64,000 nucleotides of DNA from CAYRNY01 sp964425755 (GTDB lineage: Bacteria; Chloroflexota; Anaerolineae; Aggregatilineales; Aggregatilineaceae): assembly GCA_964425755.1 (NCBI GenBank), contig CAYRNY010000004.1:177858-241857 (forward strand), in the 5' to 3' direction. This document shows, one piece after another, positions 9,789 through 18,087 of the stretch. Position numbers and translations under genes: made by a program. The notes beneath the pieces are model-generated. The model was not told where the DNA came from. It worked only from the letters and a program-made list of their open reading frames with translations, and did not search any database. How positions within the stretch are numbered: position 1 is the first letter of the stretch; every line of letters begins with the position of its first letter.

Positions 9789-9843
9789 ACCTTTCAAGTG
9801 TTTCATGTTTTTATGTTACTAACAAGGCGTGGCGAGGTTTGAT

Positions 9844-10785
9844 ATGGATACTCCATTGTCTCCAAAAGGCCCGATTCTCAGCATCGATGTGCATTCCCCC
9901 GATGCTCAGCAGGTGCTCAAGGCGCTGGCATCAGATACCCGCATCCGGATTCTGGACCTGCTGAGCGACCAACTGCTCAATGTGAGCGAAATTGCCGAGG
10001 CGCTCGGCGTCCCGCTTTCGACCGCCAACCTGCACATTAAGGGACTTGAGGACGCCGGGCTGTTGCTAACCGAGTTGAAGCCTGCATCGCGCGGGCTTCA
10101 GAAGGTCTGCGCGCGGGCCTACGAAACAGTTGTGATCCAGTTGCCGCGCAGCCACTCGCTCGACCAGAACACCGCCGAGTTCTCGATGCCGGTCGGGGCA
10201 TATGTCGATTGCAGCGTGACCCCAACCTGCGGCTTAGCCAGCGACACGGGGATCATTGGGCTGTTTGATGATCCGGCGTCCTTTTACGAGGCCGATCGCG
10301 TAAACGCTCAGTTGTTGTGGTTCCATCACGGGTATGTCGAATACCGCTTTCCGAACCGGCTGCCACGGGCAACGACACTGGACAGCGTCAACTTGAGCCT
10401 GGAAATCTGTTCGGAAGCCCCGATGCACCACGAGGATTGGCCGTCTGATATTACCATCTGGATCAACGGCGTTGAGATCGGCACATGGACCAGCCCGGCG
10501 GATTTTGGGGGCCAGCGCGGTGTGCTGACACCGCACTGGTGGGAGAGTTGGAATTCGCAGTACGGGTTGATGAAGCTGTGGCAGGTCAACAGCGACGGCA
10601 GCTTTGTCGACGGGCTGCAGCTTTCCCCCGTCACGTTGAGTGATCTGCACATCCCCGAGCACGAGTATATCGCGGTGCGAATCGGGGTGAAGCCTGACGC
10701 CACTCACGTGGGCGGGATCAACATCTTCGGCAGCCGGTTCGGGAACTATCCCCAAGACATCCTGCTGAGTTTTCGCTACCGTTGA
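9844..10785 (+). CDS. ArsR-type winged-helix regulator with C-terminal sensing domain
   Basis: Residues 25-75 form an ArsR-like winged helix (LKALASDTRIRILDLL, then VSEIAEALGVPLSTANLHIKGLE). The remaining 230 residues are a second domain, rich in aromatic residues and beta-like strands (MHHEDWPSDITIWINGVEIG, ending FGSRFGNYPQDILLSFRYR), that metal-sensing ArsR proteins of about 110 residues lack. The helix alpha-3 metal motif ELCVCDL is absent. From its divergent position I infer that it senses a sugar or glycoside and controls the GH2/ABC operon. ATG 9844 is preceded by GAGG at a good distance; a GTG at 9829 is an alternative. Confidence 0.85.
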   Translation: MDTPLSPKGPILSIDVHSPDAQQVLKALASDTRIRILDLLSDQLLNVSEIAEALGVPLSTANLHIKGLEDAGLLLTELKPASRGLQKVCARAYETVVIQLPRSHSLDQNTAEFSMPVGAYVDCSVTPTCGLASDTGIIGLFDDPASFYEADRVNAQLLWFHHGYVEYRFPNRLPRATTLDSVNLSLEICSEAPMHHEDWPSDITIWINGVEIGTWTSPADFGGQRGVLTPHWWESWNSQYGLMKLWQVNSDGSFVDGLQLSPVTLSDLHIPEHEYIAVRIGVKPDATHVGGINIFGSRFGNYPQDILLSFRYR

Positions 10786-10788
10786 GTT

Positions 10789-10823
10789 GCGGTGGCGGCG
10801 CCCACCGGCAGGGCGGCCACCGC
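10789..10823. terminator. GC-rich stem-loop between convergent genes
   Basis: GCGGTGGC (10789-10796) pairs with GCCACCGC (10816-10823) just after the regulator stop codon. There is no T tract, so it is at best an atypical terminator or a 3' stabilising hairpin. Confidence 0.4.
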
Positions 10824-10982
10824 CGCGCCCGCCGTTGCGCCTGTGGACGGATCAGGCACGCACATTTTTCGAGCTAACATGACACTGCCCGCGCGAAAAA
10901 GGGGCGTGCTTGCCACGCACGGGGCAGCGATGAGCCTTCACCCTGCAGGGGGACAGGCTGCGTAGTCGTTGCGGGGACCGGT

Positions 10983-12074
10983 TCATGCTGTGCGGGAAGC
11001 AATCTGCGCGGCGATCCGCTTCGCGTCTCGCCCCACGCCGCTGACCAGCGATGACGACAGGGCGTAGAGGAAGAACAGCCCGACGAAGTAAAGCCCTGGC
11101 GCGCTGGCAACGATCCCGCGCTGGTGCAGCGGTTCTTTCGGATGCTCTGCTTCGCCAAAGACCGGCAGGTCAATCCAGGAAAAGTCGGGCTGGAAGCCCG
11201 TGCACCAGATGACATTCGCCACATCCAGCACGCGGCCATCTTCCAGCAACGGCGCGCCTTCCCGCACTCCCGCGGTCTTGGGAACACGCGTGATCCCGGC
11301 AGCGTCAAGGTCCCTGGGCTTGACGCGGACAAGCGGCCCACCCTGGGACAAGAGCTTCGGGCGCAGTTTCCGGCCAAGCGGTGTTGCCACCGTCATCACG
11401 TGGTGGAAGAGTCCCCGGATCACCAGGCGGATTAAGATCACCCGTGCCGCGACGCCTTCGATGCGGAAAGGGACGTGGCCGACATCCCTGCCTGACAGCC
11501 ATGTCGGGTGGCTGCGCGCGACCTCAAGCGCGATCTCAGACCCCGAGTTACCCGCGCCTACGACGAGGACGCCCCCGTCCTGGAGTTGCGAAGGGTTCCG
11601 GTATTCGCGGGAATGCATCTGGACGATATCACGGCTCAACGCCGGGGCGAAAGCAGGGACGCGCGGACACTGGTACGTCGCCATTGCCACCACGACATTG
11701 TTCGCCTCAAGGCGCTGGTCGCCTGCTGTTACGACAAAGCGTTCCCCTGCCCTCGAAAGGCGGTTAACTCTGACGCCCGATCGTACAGGCAGGTTGAACT
11801 GCGTCGCGTAAGCTTCGAGATAGTCAGCCATCTGATCCTTTGTCGGGAAAGAGTGGGGCGGCGCCGGAAATGACATGCCCGGCAGGCTGTTGAAGCGCGC
11901 GGGTGTGAACAGGCGCAGCGAGTCCCACCGGCTCCGCCAGGAATCCCCGATCCGTTCGCTTCCGTCGAGGATGACGAAGTCCGGCGCCTGCTGCTGCAAG
12001 TAATAGCCGGTCACCAGGCCCGCCTGTCCGCCACCGATGATGATGGTGTTATAACGATGATTCATGGTGTTCAT
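10983..12074 (-). CDS. FAD/NAD(P)-dependent monooxygenase-like oxidoreductase (CzcO/FMO-like)
   Basis: The 363-residue flavoprotein has an N-terminal FAD-binding IIGGGQAGLVTGYYL motif, a flavin-monooxygenase-like MHSREY element, a second dinucleotide fold VVGAGNSGSEIA near residue 168 for NAD(P)H, and a late WCTGF segment. These match the CzcO/flavin-containing monooxygenase group, which oxygenates or reduces small organic substrates. The substrate is unknown. I start at ATG 12074, which has AAGGA upstream; a second ATG three codons later is possible. The product probably sits in the cytoplasm near the membrane, as the C-terminal YFVGLFFLYALSSSLV stretch is hydrophobic. It is encoded downstream of the SnoaL-like gene on the same strand. 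Confidence 0.87.
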   Translation of the reverse strand: MNTMNHRYNTIIIGGGQAGLVTGYYLQQQAPDFVILDGSERIGDSWRSRWDSLRLFTPARFNSLPGMSFPAPPHSFPTKDQMADYLEAYATQFNLPVRSGVRVNRLSRAGERFVVTAGDQRLEANNVVVAMATYQCPRVPAFAPALSRDIVQMHSREYRNPSQLQDGGVLVVGAGNSGSEIALEVARSHPTWLSGRDVGHVPFRIEGVAARVILIRLVIRGLFHHVMTVATPLGRKLRPKLLSQGGPLVRVKPRDLDAAGITRVPKTAGVREGAPLLEDGRVLDVANVIWCTGFQPDFSWIDLPVFGEAEHPKEPLHQRGIVASAPGLYFVGLFFLYALSSSLVSGVGRDAKRIAAQIASRTA

Positions 12075-12187
12075 CAGGTGTTTATCCTTTTGCTTCGTTG
12101 TCAACAGGCGAGGCGAGCGGCGCATCGCACCGCGCGACAGGCGATGCTGCGCGCCAGTTCGCCAACCAGAGAGTGTTTGCCTTGCCG

Positions 12188-12613
12188 TTAGCCTGTCTCC
12201 TGGGGGGCTGGAACTGCGCCCAGTTGAACCAGCAAGCCCAGCGCATCCCAGTTCGTCCAGCCCTCAACGATCTTGCCGTTGACGATGCGATCGATGAAAA
12301 TACCCGTCACTTCACCCGGCTTTCCGGTCGCCGGGACGCCCATGAACTCAGCCCGGTGAGTACCGCGAGCTGTCCAGCGGGTTACAACCCGGTCCCCTTC
12401 GGCGATCTGCTCCTCGATTGTGCAGTGGAAGTCAGGAAATGCTTCATGGACCGCAGCCCAGAACTGCTTGAAGCCTTCAGGGCCGTTGATATCCTGCGGC
12501 TGCGTGTGGCCGCCAAAGTCATTGGCAAGCAATTCGTCGGCAACAGCATAGTTGCGACGATTCATCGCTTCCTCGACAAGACGACGTACGATCGCTTTGT
12601 TCTGTTCAGACAT
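12188..12613 (-). CDS. SnoaL-like polyketide cyclase/ester cyclase family protein
   Basis: The 141-residue product matches the SnoaL-type NTF2-like fold: an N-terminal helix (KAIVRRLVEEAMNRRN), the segment FKQFWAAVHEAFPDFHCTIEE, and the typical EGDRVVTRWTARGTH and GIFIDRIVNGKIVEGW strands. Family members range from polyketide cyclases to proteins of unknown role, so no reaction is assigned. GAGG precedes ATG 12613. It lies between the LuxR-type regulator and the flavoprotein gene, all on one strand, with gaps of about 110 bp, so transcription together is possible but not shown. Confidence 0.85.
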   Translation of the reverse strand: MSEQNKAIVRRLVEEAMNRRNYAVADELLANDFGGHTQPQDINGPEGFKQFWAAVHEAFPDFHCTIEEQIAEGDRVVTRWTARGTHRAEFMGVPATGKPGEVTGIFIDRIVNGKIVEGWTNWDALGLLVQLGAVPAPQETG

Positions 12614-12733
12614 GGTGATCCTCGCTTCTGCCATGCTTGCGATTGTCTCTAGCGTAAGGGATTCAAGGGGGTACCTTCATGCCCCAAAAGAGGTATGTGG
12701 ATGGGGTATTTTCGGATGGCGCGGGGAGCAGCG

Positions 12734-15394
12734 CTACGTGAGCAAACCGAGTTCTCTGGCCCTGGCGGTGGCCTGGGTGCGGTTGCTGACGTGCAATTTG
12801 CCATAGATGCTGCTGGCGTGTTTCTTGACGGTTTCCGGCGAAATGACCAGTTGGCCGGCGATCTCGCGATTGGTCAGCCCGGCAGCGATCAATCCCAAAA
12901 TCTCTTGCTCGCGGTCGGTAAGTGGCTCTGGCAGCGCGGCACCGGCAGATGGCGAGGGCGCGACCGCAGGTATAAAGGCCGTCAGCAACCTTTCGACATA
13001 ACGCGGCAGCACGTCGCGGGAATGGGCTTCCTGCAACAGGCGAGCCATCGGAAGACCGAGGTCAGCAAAGAGGCGCACATACCCCTGGGGTTCAGCCAGC
13101 CGCAGCGCGCGTTCGAGCGCGATCATGCTGGCCGCGCGCTCACCATGCTGCCACTGCGCAAGCGCCTGAAGCGCGAGGGCCTCGACGGTAACCCCTGTCT
13201 GGCCTTCCTCTTGCGCTGATTGGAGCAGGCGCTCAAGCAGCGCCAGCGCCTGCCGGGTTGCAGGCCGATCGCCCTTAACGATCAACACACGCGCCATTGC
13301 CAGTTGCGTAATCGCGCTTTCTGGACGTCCCTCGATCGCGGCGTTATGCAGCATCTGGTCGGACCAGTTAACGGCTGCCCGGAGCCTTTCTTGTGCCAGC
13401 CAGAGTTCGAGCTGCAGGCGCTCGAAGCGACTGATCCAGTGCGCAAACTGTGCATCTTGCAGGTGCGGGCGTGCCTGTTCCAGGTACGCTGCTGCTGCCT
13501 CGCGGTCGCCTTGCGTCAGCTTCAGGCGGCCCGCAATCAGGTAACCGGCGATCATGGCGCGTACATCGCCGCCCAGTTCGGCGCGCTCCAACCCTTGAAC
13601 GAGATGCTCCCAGGCTTGAGGCAACTCGTTCCACTCATACAGCAACTCGCCCATCCGGATGTAGACCCAGCCGGTGAGTGGCAGTGGGTAGGTGCCCCAA
13701 TTCGCTTGTTCCTGGATGACGCCCAGCGCTTTGTCCCAGTATTCCGCGGCCTGTCGCAGGTGGCCCTGTCGCAGTTCGAGGTCCGCCAGGGACCCGTATA
13801 CGTGCACGGCCTGGACTCGGAAGGCGGGCGCGTGGGCGTAGTCCAGCAACTTGAGGTAGCACGCTTCTGCCTCTTCCCAGCGCCCATGTCTGCGGTAGGT
13901 ATCCCCCAGCGCGCCGTAAACCCCGGGCCGAAAACCGACATCATCTTCCGGCAGGTCCTGCAGTGCCCGGGCAGCCAGAGCCTCTGCCTGCGCCAGATCG
14001 TTCTGGAAGCACGCGATATAACAGCGCAGCGCGGTTACCCGGGCCAATGTCCAGGTTTCGTCGTGCGCGCCAGTCTGCGCTTCGATCGTGTCCAGGCAGT
14101 TGGCACAGGCATCAAACTGGCCGGTGACAAGTAACACTCCGGCCCTGAACAAACCGAGTGACGGATAGGTCGCGTGCCACTCAGCGGGGAGCAAGTCGAT
14201 CCAGCGCTGCACAACCCTGATCTCGCTGCCTAACAACTTGGCCGGAACATAACGCACGGCGATCGCGAGCACGAGTTCAACGTCTTCCCCCTCAACCGCG
14301 TGGCGGAAGGCGGGATCGGGCAGGTCCCGCGCTAGGTACCAGCGGGCAGCCCGGCGATGAAGCGGCGCGATCTCGTCCGGGCGGTGGCGCGACAACTGCT
14401 CGCGCAGGAAGTCCGCAAACAGGTGATGGTAGCGATACCACTGGCGCTGGTTATCGAGCGGCACGAGGAATAGATTCTGCTGTTCCAGCGTTTCCAGCAT
14501 CGCCTGCCCACCTGTGCCGCCGGCAACCGCATTACATAACGCGCCACAGAGTCGCTCCAGAATACTGGTCCGCAGCAGAAAGTCTCGCGTGGCAGGGGGC
14601 AACTGGGCCAGCACGTCTTCGCTCAGGTAGTCAGCGATAAAGCGGTGGCTTCCGCTGACGACGCCGGGGTCGACTGGTGCGAGATGATGCTGGCGGCTAA
14701 GTGCCACCAGTTGCAGCCCCGCGATCCAGCCCTCCAACCGGGTTTGCAGCGCCACCAGTTCTTCCGCGCTGAGATGAAGCTGCATCCTGCGCCTAAAAAA
14801 GTCGCCGGTTTCCTCGAGCGAGAAATGCAGGTCCGCGGCGCGCAACTCCCACAATGCATGGCTTGCGCGGTAGCGGGCGAGAGGAAGCGGCGGCTCAACA
14901 CGACCGGCGAGCACAAAATGCAAGGTTGGCGGCACGTGATCGAGCAGGAAGGTCATTGCCTGGTGAATGGCCGGGTCTTCGACCAGGTGATAATCATCGA
15001 GCACAAATACCGTGTGGTCAGGGACATCGCTTGCGAGGTTGAGGAACGCCGCCAGGACCGCGTCTCTGTCCGGTGCGGGCGAACCAAGCAACAGGCCCAG
15101 CTTGCTTTCCTGGACGCCTGGCCGGGCCGTTTCCCATGCTGCCAGCAGGTAGCGGAGAAAACGCTCAAGCACGTTGTCCTCTGTGCTGAGTGACAGCCAC
15201 GCAACCGGAAGATCGCTGGTATGCGCCCACTGGGCCAGCAGCGTCGTCTTGCCATAACCTGCCGGAGCCGAAAGTAGGACGAGCGTATAGTGCCGCATCC
15301 CGCTTTCGATAGCGTCCGTAAGGCGCTTGCGGCGGACCTCGTGATGCGTTCGTGGCGGAATCTGTAGCTTGGTTGTCAGGAGCGAAGTATCCAT
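12734..15394 (-). CDS. LuxR-family regulator, MalT-like (STAND ATPase)
   Basis: The 886-residue protein has a Walker A APAGYGKTTLL near residue 40, Walker B VFVLDDYH, a long helical TPR-like middle (repeated Ala/Leu-rich helices from residue 350 to 800) and a C-terminal LuxR helix-turn-helix (LTDREQEILGLIAAGLTNRE, then ISPETVKKHASSIYGKL). This is the layout of MalT-type ATP-dependent activators that bind an inducer through the TPR region. Its likely targets are its neighbours, including the downstream SnoaL and flavoprotein genes. The promoter lies in the shared region with the FNR-box operon, so its own expression may respond to oxygen or NO. Confidence 0.92.
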   Translation of the reverse strand: MDTSLLTTKLQIPPRTHHEVRRKRLTDAIESGMRHYTLVLLSAPAGYGKTTLLAQWAHTSDLPVAWLSLSTEDNVLERFLRYLLAAWETARPGVQESKLGLLLGSPAPDRDAVLAAFLNLASDVPDHTVFVLDDYHLVEDPAIHQAMTFLLDHVPPTLHFVLAGRVEPPLPLARYRASHALWELRAADLHFSLEETGDFFRRRMQLHLSAEELVALQTRLEGWIAGLQLVALSRQHHLAPVDPGVVSGSHRFIADYLSEDVLAQLPPATRDFLLRTSILERLCGALCNAVAGGTGGQAMLETLEQQNLFLVPLDNQRQWYRYHHLFADFLREQLSRHRPDEIAPLHRRAARWYLARDLPDPAFRHAVEGEDVELVLAIAVRYVPAKLLGSEIRVVQRWIDLLPAEWHATYPSLGLFRAGVLLVTGQFDACANCLDTIEAQTGAHDETWTLARVTALRCYIACFQNDLAQAEALAARALQDLPEDDVGFRPGVYGALGDTYRRHGRWEEAEACYLKLLDYAHAPAFRVQAVHVYGSLADLELRQGHLRQAAEYWDKALGVIQEQANWGTYPLPLTGWVYIRMGELLYEWNELPQAWEHLVQGLERAELGGDVRAMIAGYLIAGRLKLTQGDREAAAAYLEQARPHLQDAQFAHWISRFERLQLELWLAQERLRAAVNWSDQMLHNAAIEGRPESAITQLAMARVLIVKGDRPATRQALALLERLLQSAQEEGQTGVTVEALALQALAQWQHGERAASMIALERALRLAEPQGYVRLFADLGLPMARLLQEAHSRDVLPRYVERLLTAFIPAVAPSPSAGAALPEPLTDREQEILGLIAAGLTNREIAGQLVISPETVKKHASSIYGKLHVSNRTQATARARELGLLT

Positions 15395-15439
15395 CAGGCA
15401 ACCGCCACCTTGTATTGAGCCGACTGTTCAATTGTAGCT

Positions 15440-15448
15440 ATTATAGCA
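15440..15448 (-). promoter_or_regulatory. Extended -10 promoter of the LuxR-type gene
   Basis: On the minus strand TGCTATAAT forms a perfect extended -10, about 45 bp before the ATG at 15394. The -35 position (15463-15468) coincides with the left half of the perfect FNR box, so a bound FNR-like protein could block this promoter. Confidence 0.6.
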
Positions 15449-15463
15449 ACTCTGCCCTTCCAC

Positions 15464-15496
15464 TTGATCCAGATCAATTCGATTGATGCGCGTCAA
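15464..15496 (+). promoter_or_regulatory. Tandem FNR/DNR-type binding sites
   Basis: TTGATccagATCAA at 15464-15477 matches the FNR/CRP-family consensus TTGAT-N4-ATCAA exactly. A second site TTGATgcgcGTCAA at 15483-15496 differs at one position. Their centres are 19 bp apart (15470.5 and 15489.5). If transcription starts about 7 nt after the TATGCT at 15519-15524, the second box is centred at about -41.5, the standard class II activator position. Confidence 0.75.
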
Positions 15497-15518
15497 CGTG
15501 AATATAGCTGGCGTGGCG

Positions 15519-15524
15519 TATGCT
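15519..15524 (+). promoter_or_regulatory. -10 element of the ferredoxin/radical SAM operon
   Basis: TATGCT lies at the distance from the second FNR box expected for an FNR-dependent promoter. There is no conventional -35 box, as is usual for class II activated promoters. Confidence 0.5.
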
Positions 15525-15554
15525 TGTCTCAAGACGTGACGAAAAGGTTGATCG

Positions 15555-15791
15555 ATGAATACTCAACAACAGTGGATGCCACAGATCGATCGCGCACTGT
15601 GTACCGGTTGCGGAGATTGTATTGCGGCATGCCCTACAGGAGCACTTGGCGAAGTTGGGGGCAAAGCGGCTGTTATCGATCCACAGGCGTGTAACTACTG
15701 TGGTGTTTGCGAAGACATCTGCCCAACCGGCGCGATTGGCTTGCCTTACCTGATTAGCTTTTCACCAGATGATTCAGAATCAAAAGGGTGA
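15555..15791 (+). CDS. Small 2[4Fe-4S] ferredoxin
   Basis: The 78-residue product has two full cluster motifs, CTGCGDCIAACPTG and CNYCGVCEDICPTG, which bind two 4Fe-4S clusters for low-potential electron transfer in the cytoplasm. AAAAGG precedes ATG 15555. It is the first gene of a five-gene operon and could feed electrons to the radical SAM enzyme encoded last, which needs one electron per SAM cleavage. The FNR-type boxes upstream imply expression at low oxygen or with NO. Confidence 0.93.
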   Translation: MNTQQQWMPQIDRALCTGCGDCIAACPTGALGEVGGKAAVIDPQACNYCGVCEDICPTGAIGLPYLISFSPDDSESKG

Positions 15792-15913
15792 GACGCATTG
15801 AGGACACGCAGAACGCTGCCGGCACTCTGGCCTTCGCTGGCCGCGCTGGCAACGGCGCTATCACCGGCACAAGCCCTGGTGTCGGTCTCGATCCTGACAG
15901 GGAGATCGTGAGG

Positions 15914-16216
15914 ATGGCAGTGACTTATGATACTGTAATTTCGGCCCTCAAACAGGTGATTGACCCTGAACTGGGGATCAATATCGTTGACCTGGGGCTG
16001 GTATATGACGTGCATATAGCACAAGACCACGTCCTGATCACGATGACGATGACGACGCCGGCCTGTCCGCTTGGGGCGCACCTGGTGGACGAAGCAACGG
16101 CTGCGGTTGAACGGCTTGCCGGGACTGCCAGCGTAGCTGTCCGGCTGGTCTGGCACCCCGCCTGGACTCCCATGATGATGTCGCTTGAAGCAAAACAACA
16201 ACTAGGATGGACATAA
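15914..16216 (+). CDS. MIP18/DUF59 family protein (SufT/PaaD-like)
   Basis: The 100-residue product shows the DUF59 pattern IDPELGINIVDLGLVYDV and the conserved MTTPACPLG segment with the Cys linked to Fe-S cluster maturation in SufT-type proteins. Family members help insert or carry Fe-S clusters. ATG 15914 opens right at the start of the domain. A GTG at 15788 overlapping the ferredoxin stop would add 42 residues of low-complexity sequence and is less likely, leaving 122 bp between the two genes. In this operon it is a plausible maturation factor for the radical SAM enzyme or an unseen target. Confidence 0.88.
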   Translation: MAVTYDTVISALKQVIDPELGINIVDLGLVYDVHIAQDHVLITMTMTTPACPLGAHLVDEATAAVERLAGTASVAVRLVWHPAWTPMMMSLEAKQQLGWT

Positions 16217-16227
16217 GGAGCCTCGAA

Positions 16228-16473
16228 ATGACGCATACCGTAACCGAAACGCTCGATGTACGCGACCTGATCCCGATGATGCGGCACCCGAAGATTTTCC
16301 AGCTCTTTGACGGGTTGGAGCCCGGTGAAGCGTTCATCCTGATCAACGATCACGATCCAAAGCCGCTGTACTACCAGTTCCTGCACGAACGGCCCGGCCT
16401 GTTCTCCTGGGATTACCTCGAAGAAGGTCCGGAAAACTGGCGCGTGCGCATTGGTCGAGTCGCCGAGCGCTAG
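16228..16473 (+). CDS. DUF2249 domain protein
   Basis: The 81-residue product matches DUF2249: LDVRDLIPMMRHPKIFQLFD, then LEPGEAFILINDHDPKPLYYQF and a final WRVRIGR. This small SirA/TusA-like fold is often encoded with nitrogen-oxide respiration and hemerythrin genes, but its reaction is not known. AAGGAG sits 8 nt before ATG 16228, and the gene follows the DUF59 gene by 11 bp. Confidence 0.9.
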   Translation: MTHTVTETLDVRDLIPMMRHPKIFQLFDGLEPGEAFILINDHDPKPLYYQFLHERPGLFSWDYLEEGPENWRVRIGRVAER

Positions 16474-16482
16474 CCTGGAGCC

Positions 16483-16734
16483 ATGCAAAACCATCGCGGG
16501 CTGGCTGGCCTGCCGATGCTGCTGGTTGTGCTGCTGCACGGCGCTCTGGTGTTGCGGGTATCCAGCGATCTGCTCGGCAAGCTTGAGGGCCAGCAGTGGG
16601 GCGGTTTGCTCAATGGTGCAGCCATCGCGCTCTTTCTGGTTAACACGCTCTGGGCGGTACGCAGCGGAAACCGGGAAGCCGGCAAGATGCAACCTGTCAA
16701 AAAACAGACTACTCAAACAATGCCAGGAGTTTAA
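16483..16734 (+). CDS. Small membrane protein, 83 aa
   Basis: The product has two hydrophobic helices (MLLVVLLHGALVLRV and GAAIALFLVNTLWAV) joined by a short polar loop and followed by a basic tail. No family is recognised. It is flanked by gaps of 9 and 3 bp, so it is clearly part of the operon. It may be a membrane anchor or assembly partner for the operon's redox products; that is inference from position only. Confidence 0.75.
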   Translation: MQNHRGLAGLPMLLVVLLHGALVLRVSSDLLGKLEGQQWGGLLNGAAIALFLVNTLWAVRSGNREAGKMQPVKKQTTQTMPGV

Positions 16735-16737
16735 TCC

Positions 16738-17964
16738 ATGCGATCCCAACGCGATTCGGTCACGATCCGGCAGCCGATCTATGACCTTGACGACCGCCCG
16801 TTTATGATCATCTGGGAAACGACAATGGCCTGTGATCTGGCGTGCCGTCACTGCCGCGCCGAAGCGATCCCGACCGCCGACCCGATGCAATTGTCCACCC
16901 AGGAGGGCAAGGACTTGCTCGACCAGATCGAGTCCTTTGGCAAGCCGCGCCCGCTGGTGATCTTGACCGGTGGCGATCCCTTCAAGCGCGCTGACCTGTT
17001 CGAACTGGTCGCTTACGGGACTGGGATCGGGCTGCCGATCGCGGTCTCACCATCAGCGACGCCGTTGCTCACCCATGAGAATCTGGCGCGGTTGAAAGAA
17101 GCAGGGGCCAAAACAATCTCGCTCAGCCTGGACGGGTCTACTCCCCGCATTCATGATGATTTTCGGCGCGTTCCAGGCTCGTTTGACCTGACGATCCAGG
17201 GCTGCCACATGGCGCGTGAGGTCGGCTTGAAGCTGCAAATGAACACAACCGTCACGCGGCGGAACCTGTTCGATCTTCCGGATATTTTCCGCATTGCGCA
17301 GGACCACCGCGTGTTTACCTGGAGCGTGTTCTTCCTGGTGCCGACCGGTCGCGGCAAGGTCGAAGACGAGATTTCGCCTGCCGAATACGAAGACGTGATG
17401 CACTGGTTATATGACACCAGCAAGCTCATCAACGTAAAAACAACCGAAGGGCATCACTTCAAGCGCGTGGCCCTGCAGCGAAAAGTGCTCGATATGTTGG
17501 GCCACGACCCGGTTGAAGTTCTGCAGCTCGGTGAAACCTACCGCCAATTGAGGGCGCGCCTGGGAAACGCTGCCCCGCCCGCCGCAACAGATCGCGAACG
17601 GGGTAATCGAATGCGCCGCGCGCCAATGCACATCAATGCCGGCAGCGGGTTTGTGTTCATCTCGCAGCGCGGAGAGGTGTTCCCCAGCGGCTTTTTGCCC
17701 GTCAGCAGCGGCAACGTGCGCCAACGCTCGCTGGTGGATATTTACCGCCATGCGCCGATGTTCCGCGCGCTGCGCGATCCGCAGCAGCTAGAAGGCCGGT
17801 GCGGTGCGTGCGAGTTCAGGCAAGTATGCGGGGGATCACGCTCGCGGGCTTTTGCGCTGTCGGGTAACGTGCTGGCGGAAGAACCATTTTGCACGTATGA
17901 ACCGCACAGTTTTCCTTACCAGGCAGAGCTGCGGCAGTTGTTGGACGCCATCACCGGAGCCTAG
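16738..17964 (+). CDS. Radical SAM/SPASM protein (BA_1875/TIGR04053-like)
   Basis: The 408-residue enzyme carries the SAM-cleaving cluster motif CDLACRHC at residues 32-39, the VILTGGDPFKR glycine motif, and a C-terminal Cys-rich SPASM region (RCGACEFRQVCGG and a late FCTYEP) that can hold an additional 4Fe-4S cluster. It resembles the TIGR04053 group, related to the haem-pathway enzymes NirJ and AhbC/AhbD, but I cannot assign a substrate. It acts in the cytoplasm, probably anaerobically. The ferredoxin first in the operon is a natural electron donor, and the FNR boxes fit an oxygen-sensitive enzyme. A peptide-modifying role is less likely because no short precursor gene is visible nearby. 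Confidence 0.9.
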   Translation: MRSQRDSVTIRQPIYDLDDRPFMIIWETTMACDLACRHCRAEAIPTADPMQLSTQEGKDLLDQIESFGKPRPLVILTGGDPFKRADLFELVAYGTGIGLPIAVSPSATPLLTHENLARLKEAGAKTISLSLDGSTPRIHDDFRRVPGSFDLTIQGCHMAREVGLKLQMNTTVTRRNLFDLPDIFRIAQDHRVFTWSVFFLVPTGRGKVEDEISPAEYEDVMHWLYDTSKLINVKTTEGHHFKRVALQRKVLDMLGHDPVEVLQLGETYRQLRARLGNAAPPAATDRERGNRMRRAPMHINAGSGFVFISQRGEVFPSGFLPVSSGNVRQRSLVDIYRHAPMFRALRDPQQLEGRCGACEFRQVCGGSRSRAFALSGNVLAEEPFCTYEPHSFPYQAELRQLLDAITGA

Positions 17965-17983
17965 CCAGCAACGCCGCTGGCTA
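17962..17983 (+). terminator. Stem-loop at the end of the radical SAM operon
   Basis: TAGCCAGC (17962-17969) and GCTGGCTA (17976-17983) form a perfect 8-bp stem with a 6-nt loop. The stem starts at the stop codon itself. No T tract follows, so it may act in a factor-dependent manner or protect the 3' end. Confidence 0.4.
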
Positions 17984-18087
17984 CGGTTCAAGGCCGCGTC
18001 TATCGTTCCCCCTTGCGAGGACGGAGCCGCGCCCGGCAACACCGGGCGTCCGGTTAAGTCGCCCTGCCCAGAAGACGCCCGCCGCGC

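Noticed and set aside
15788..15913. 42-residue N-terminal extension of the DUF59 gene, or a separate small gene
   Set aside because: The sequence is Ala/Gly-rich with no similarity to the family, and the DUF59 fold begins at ATG 15914. A short unusual leader cannot be fully excluded.
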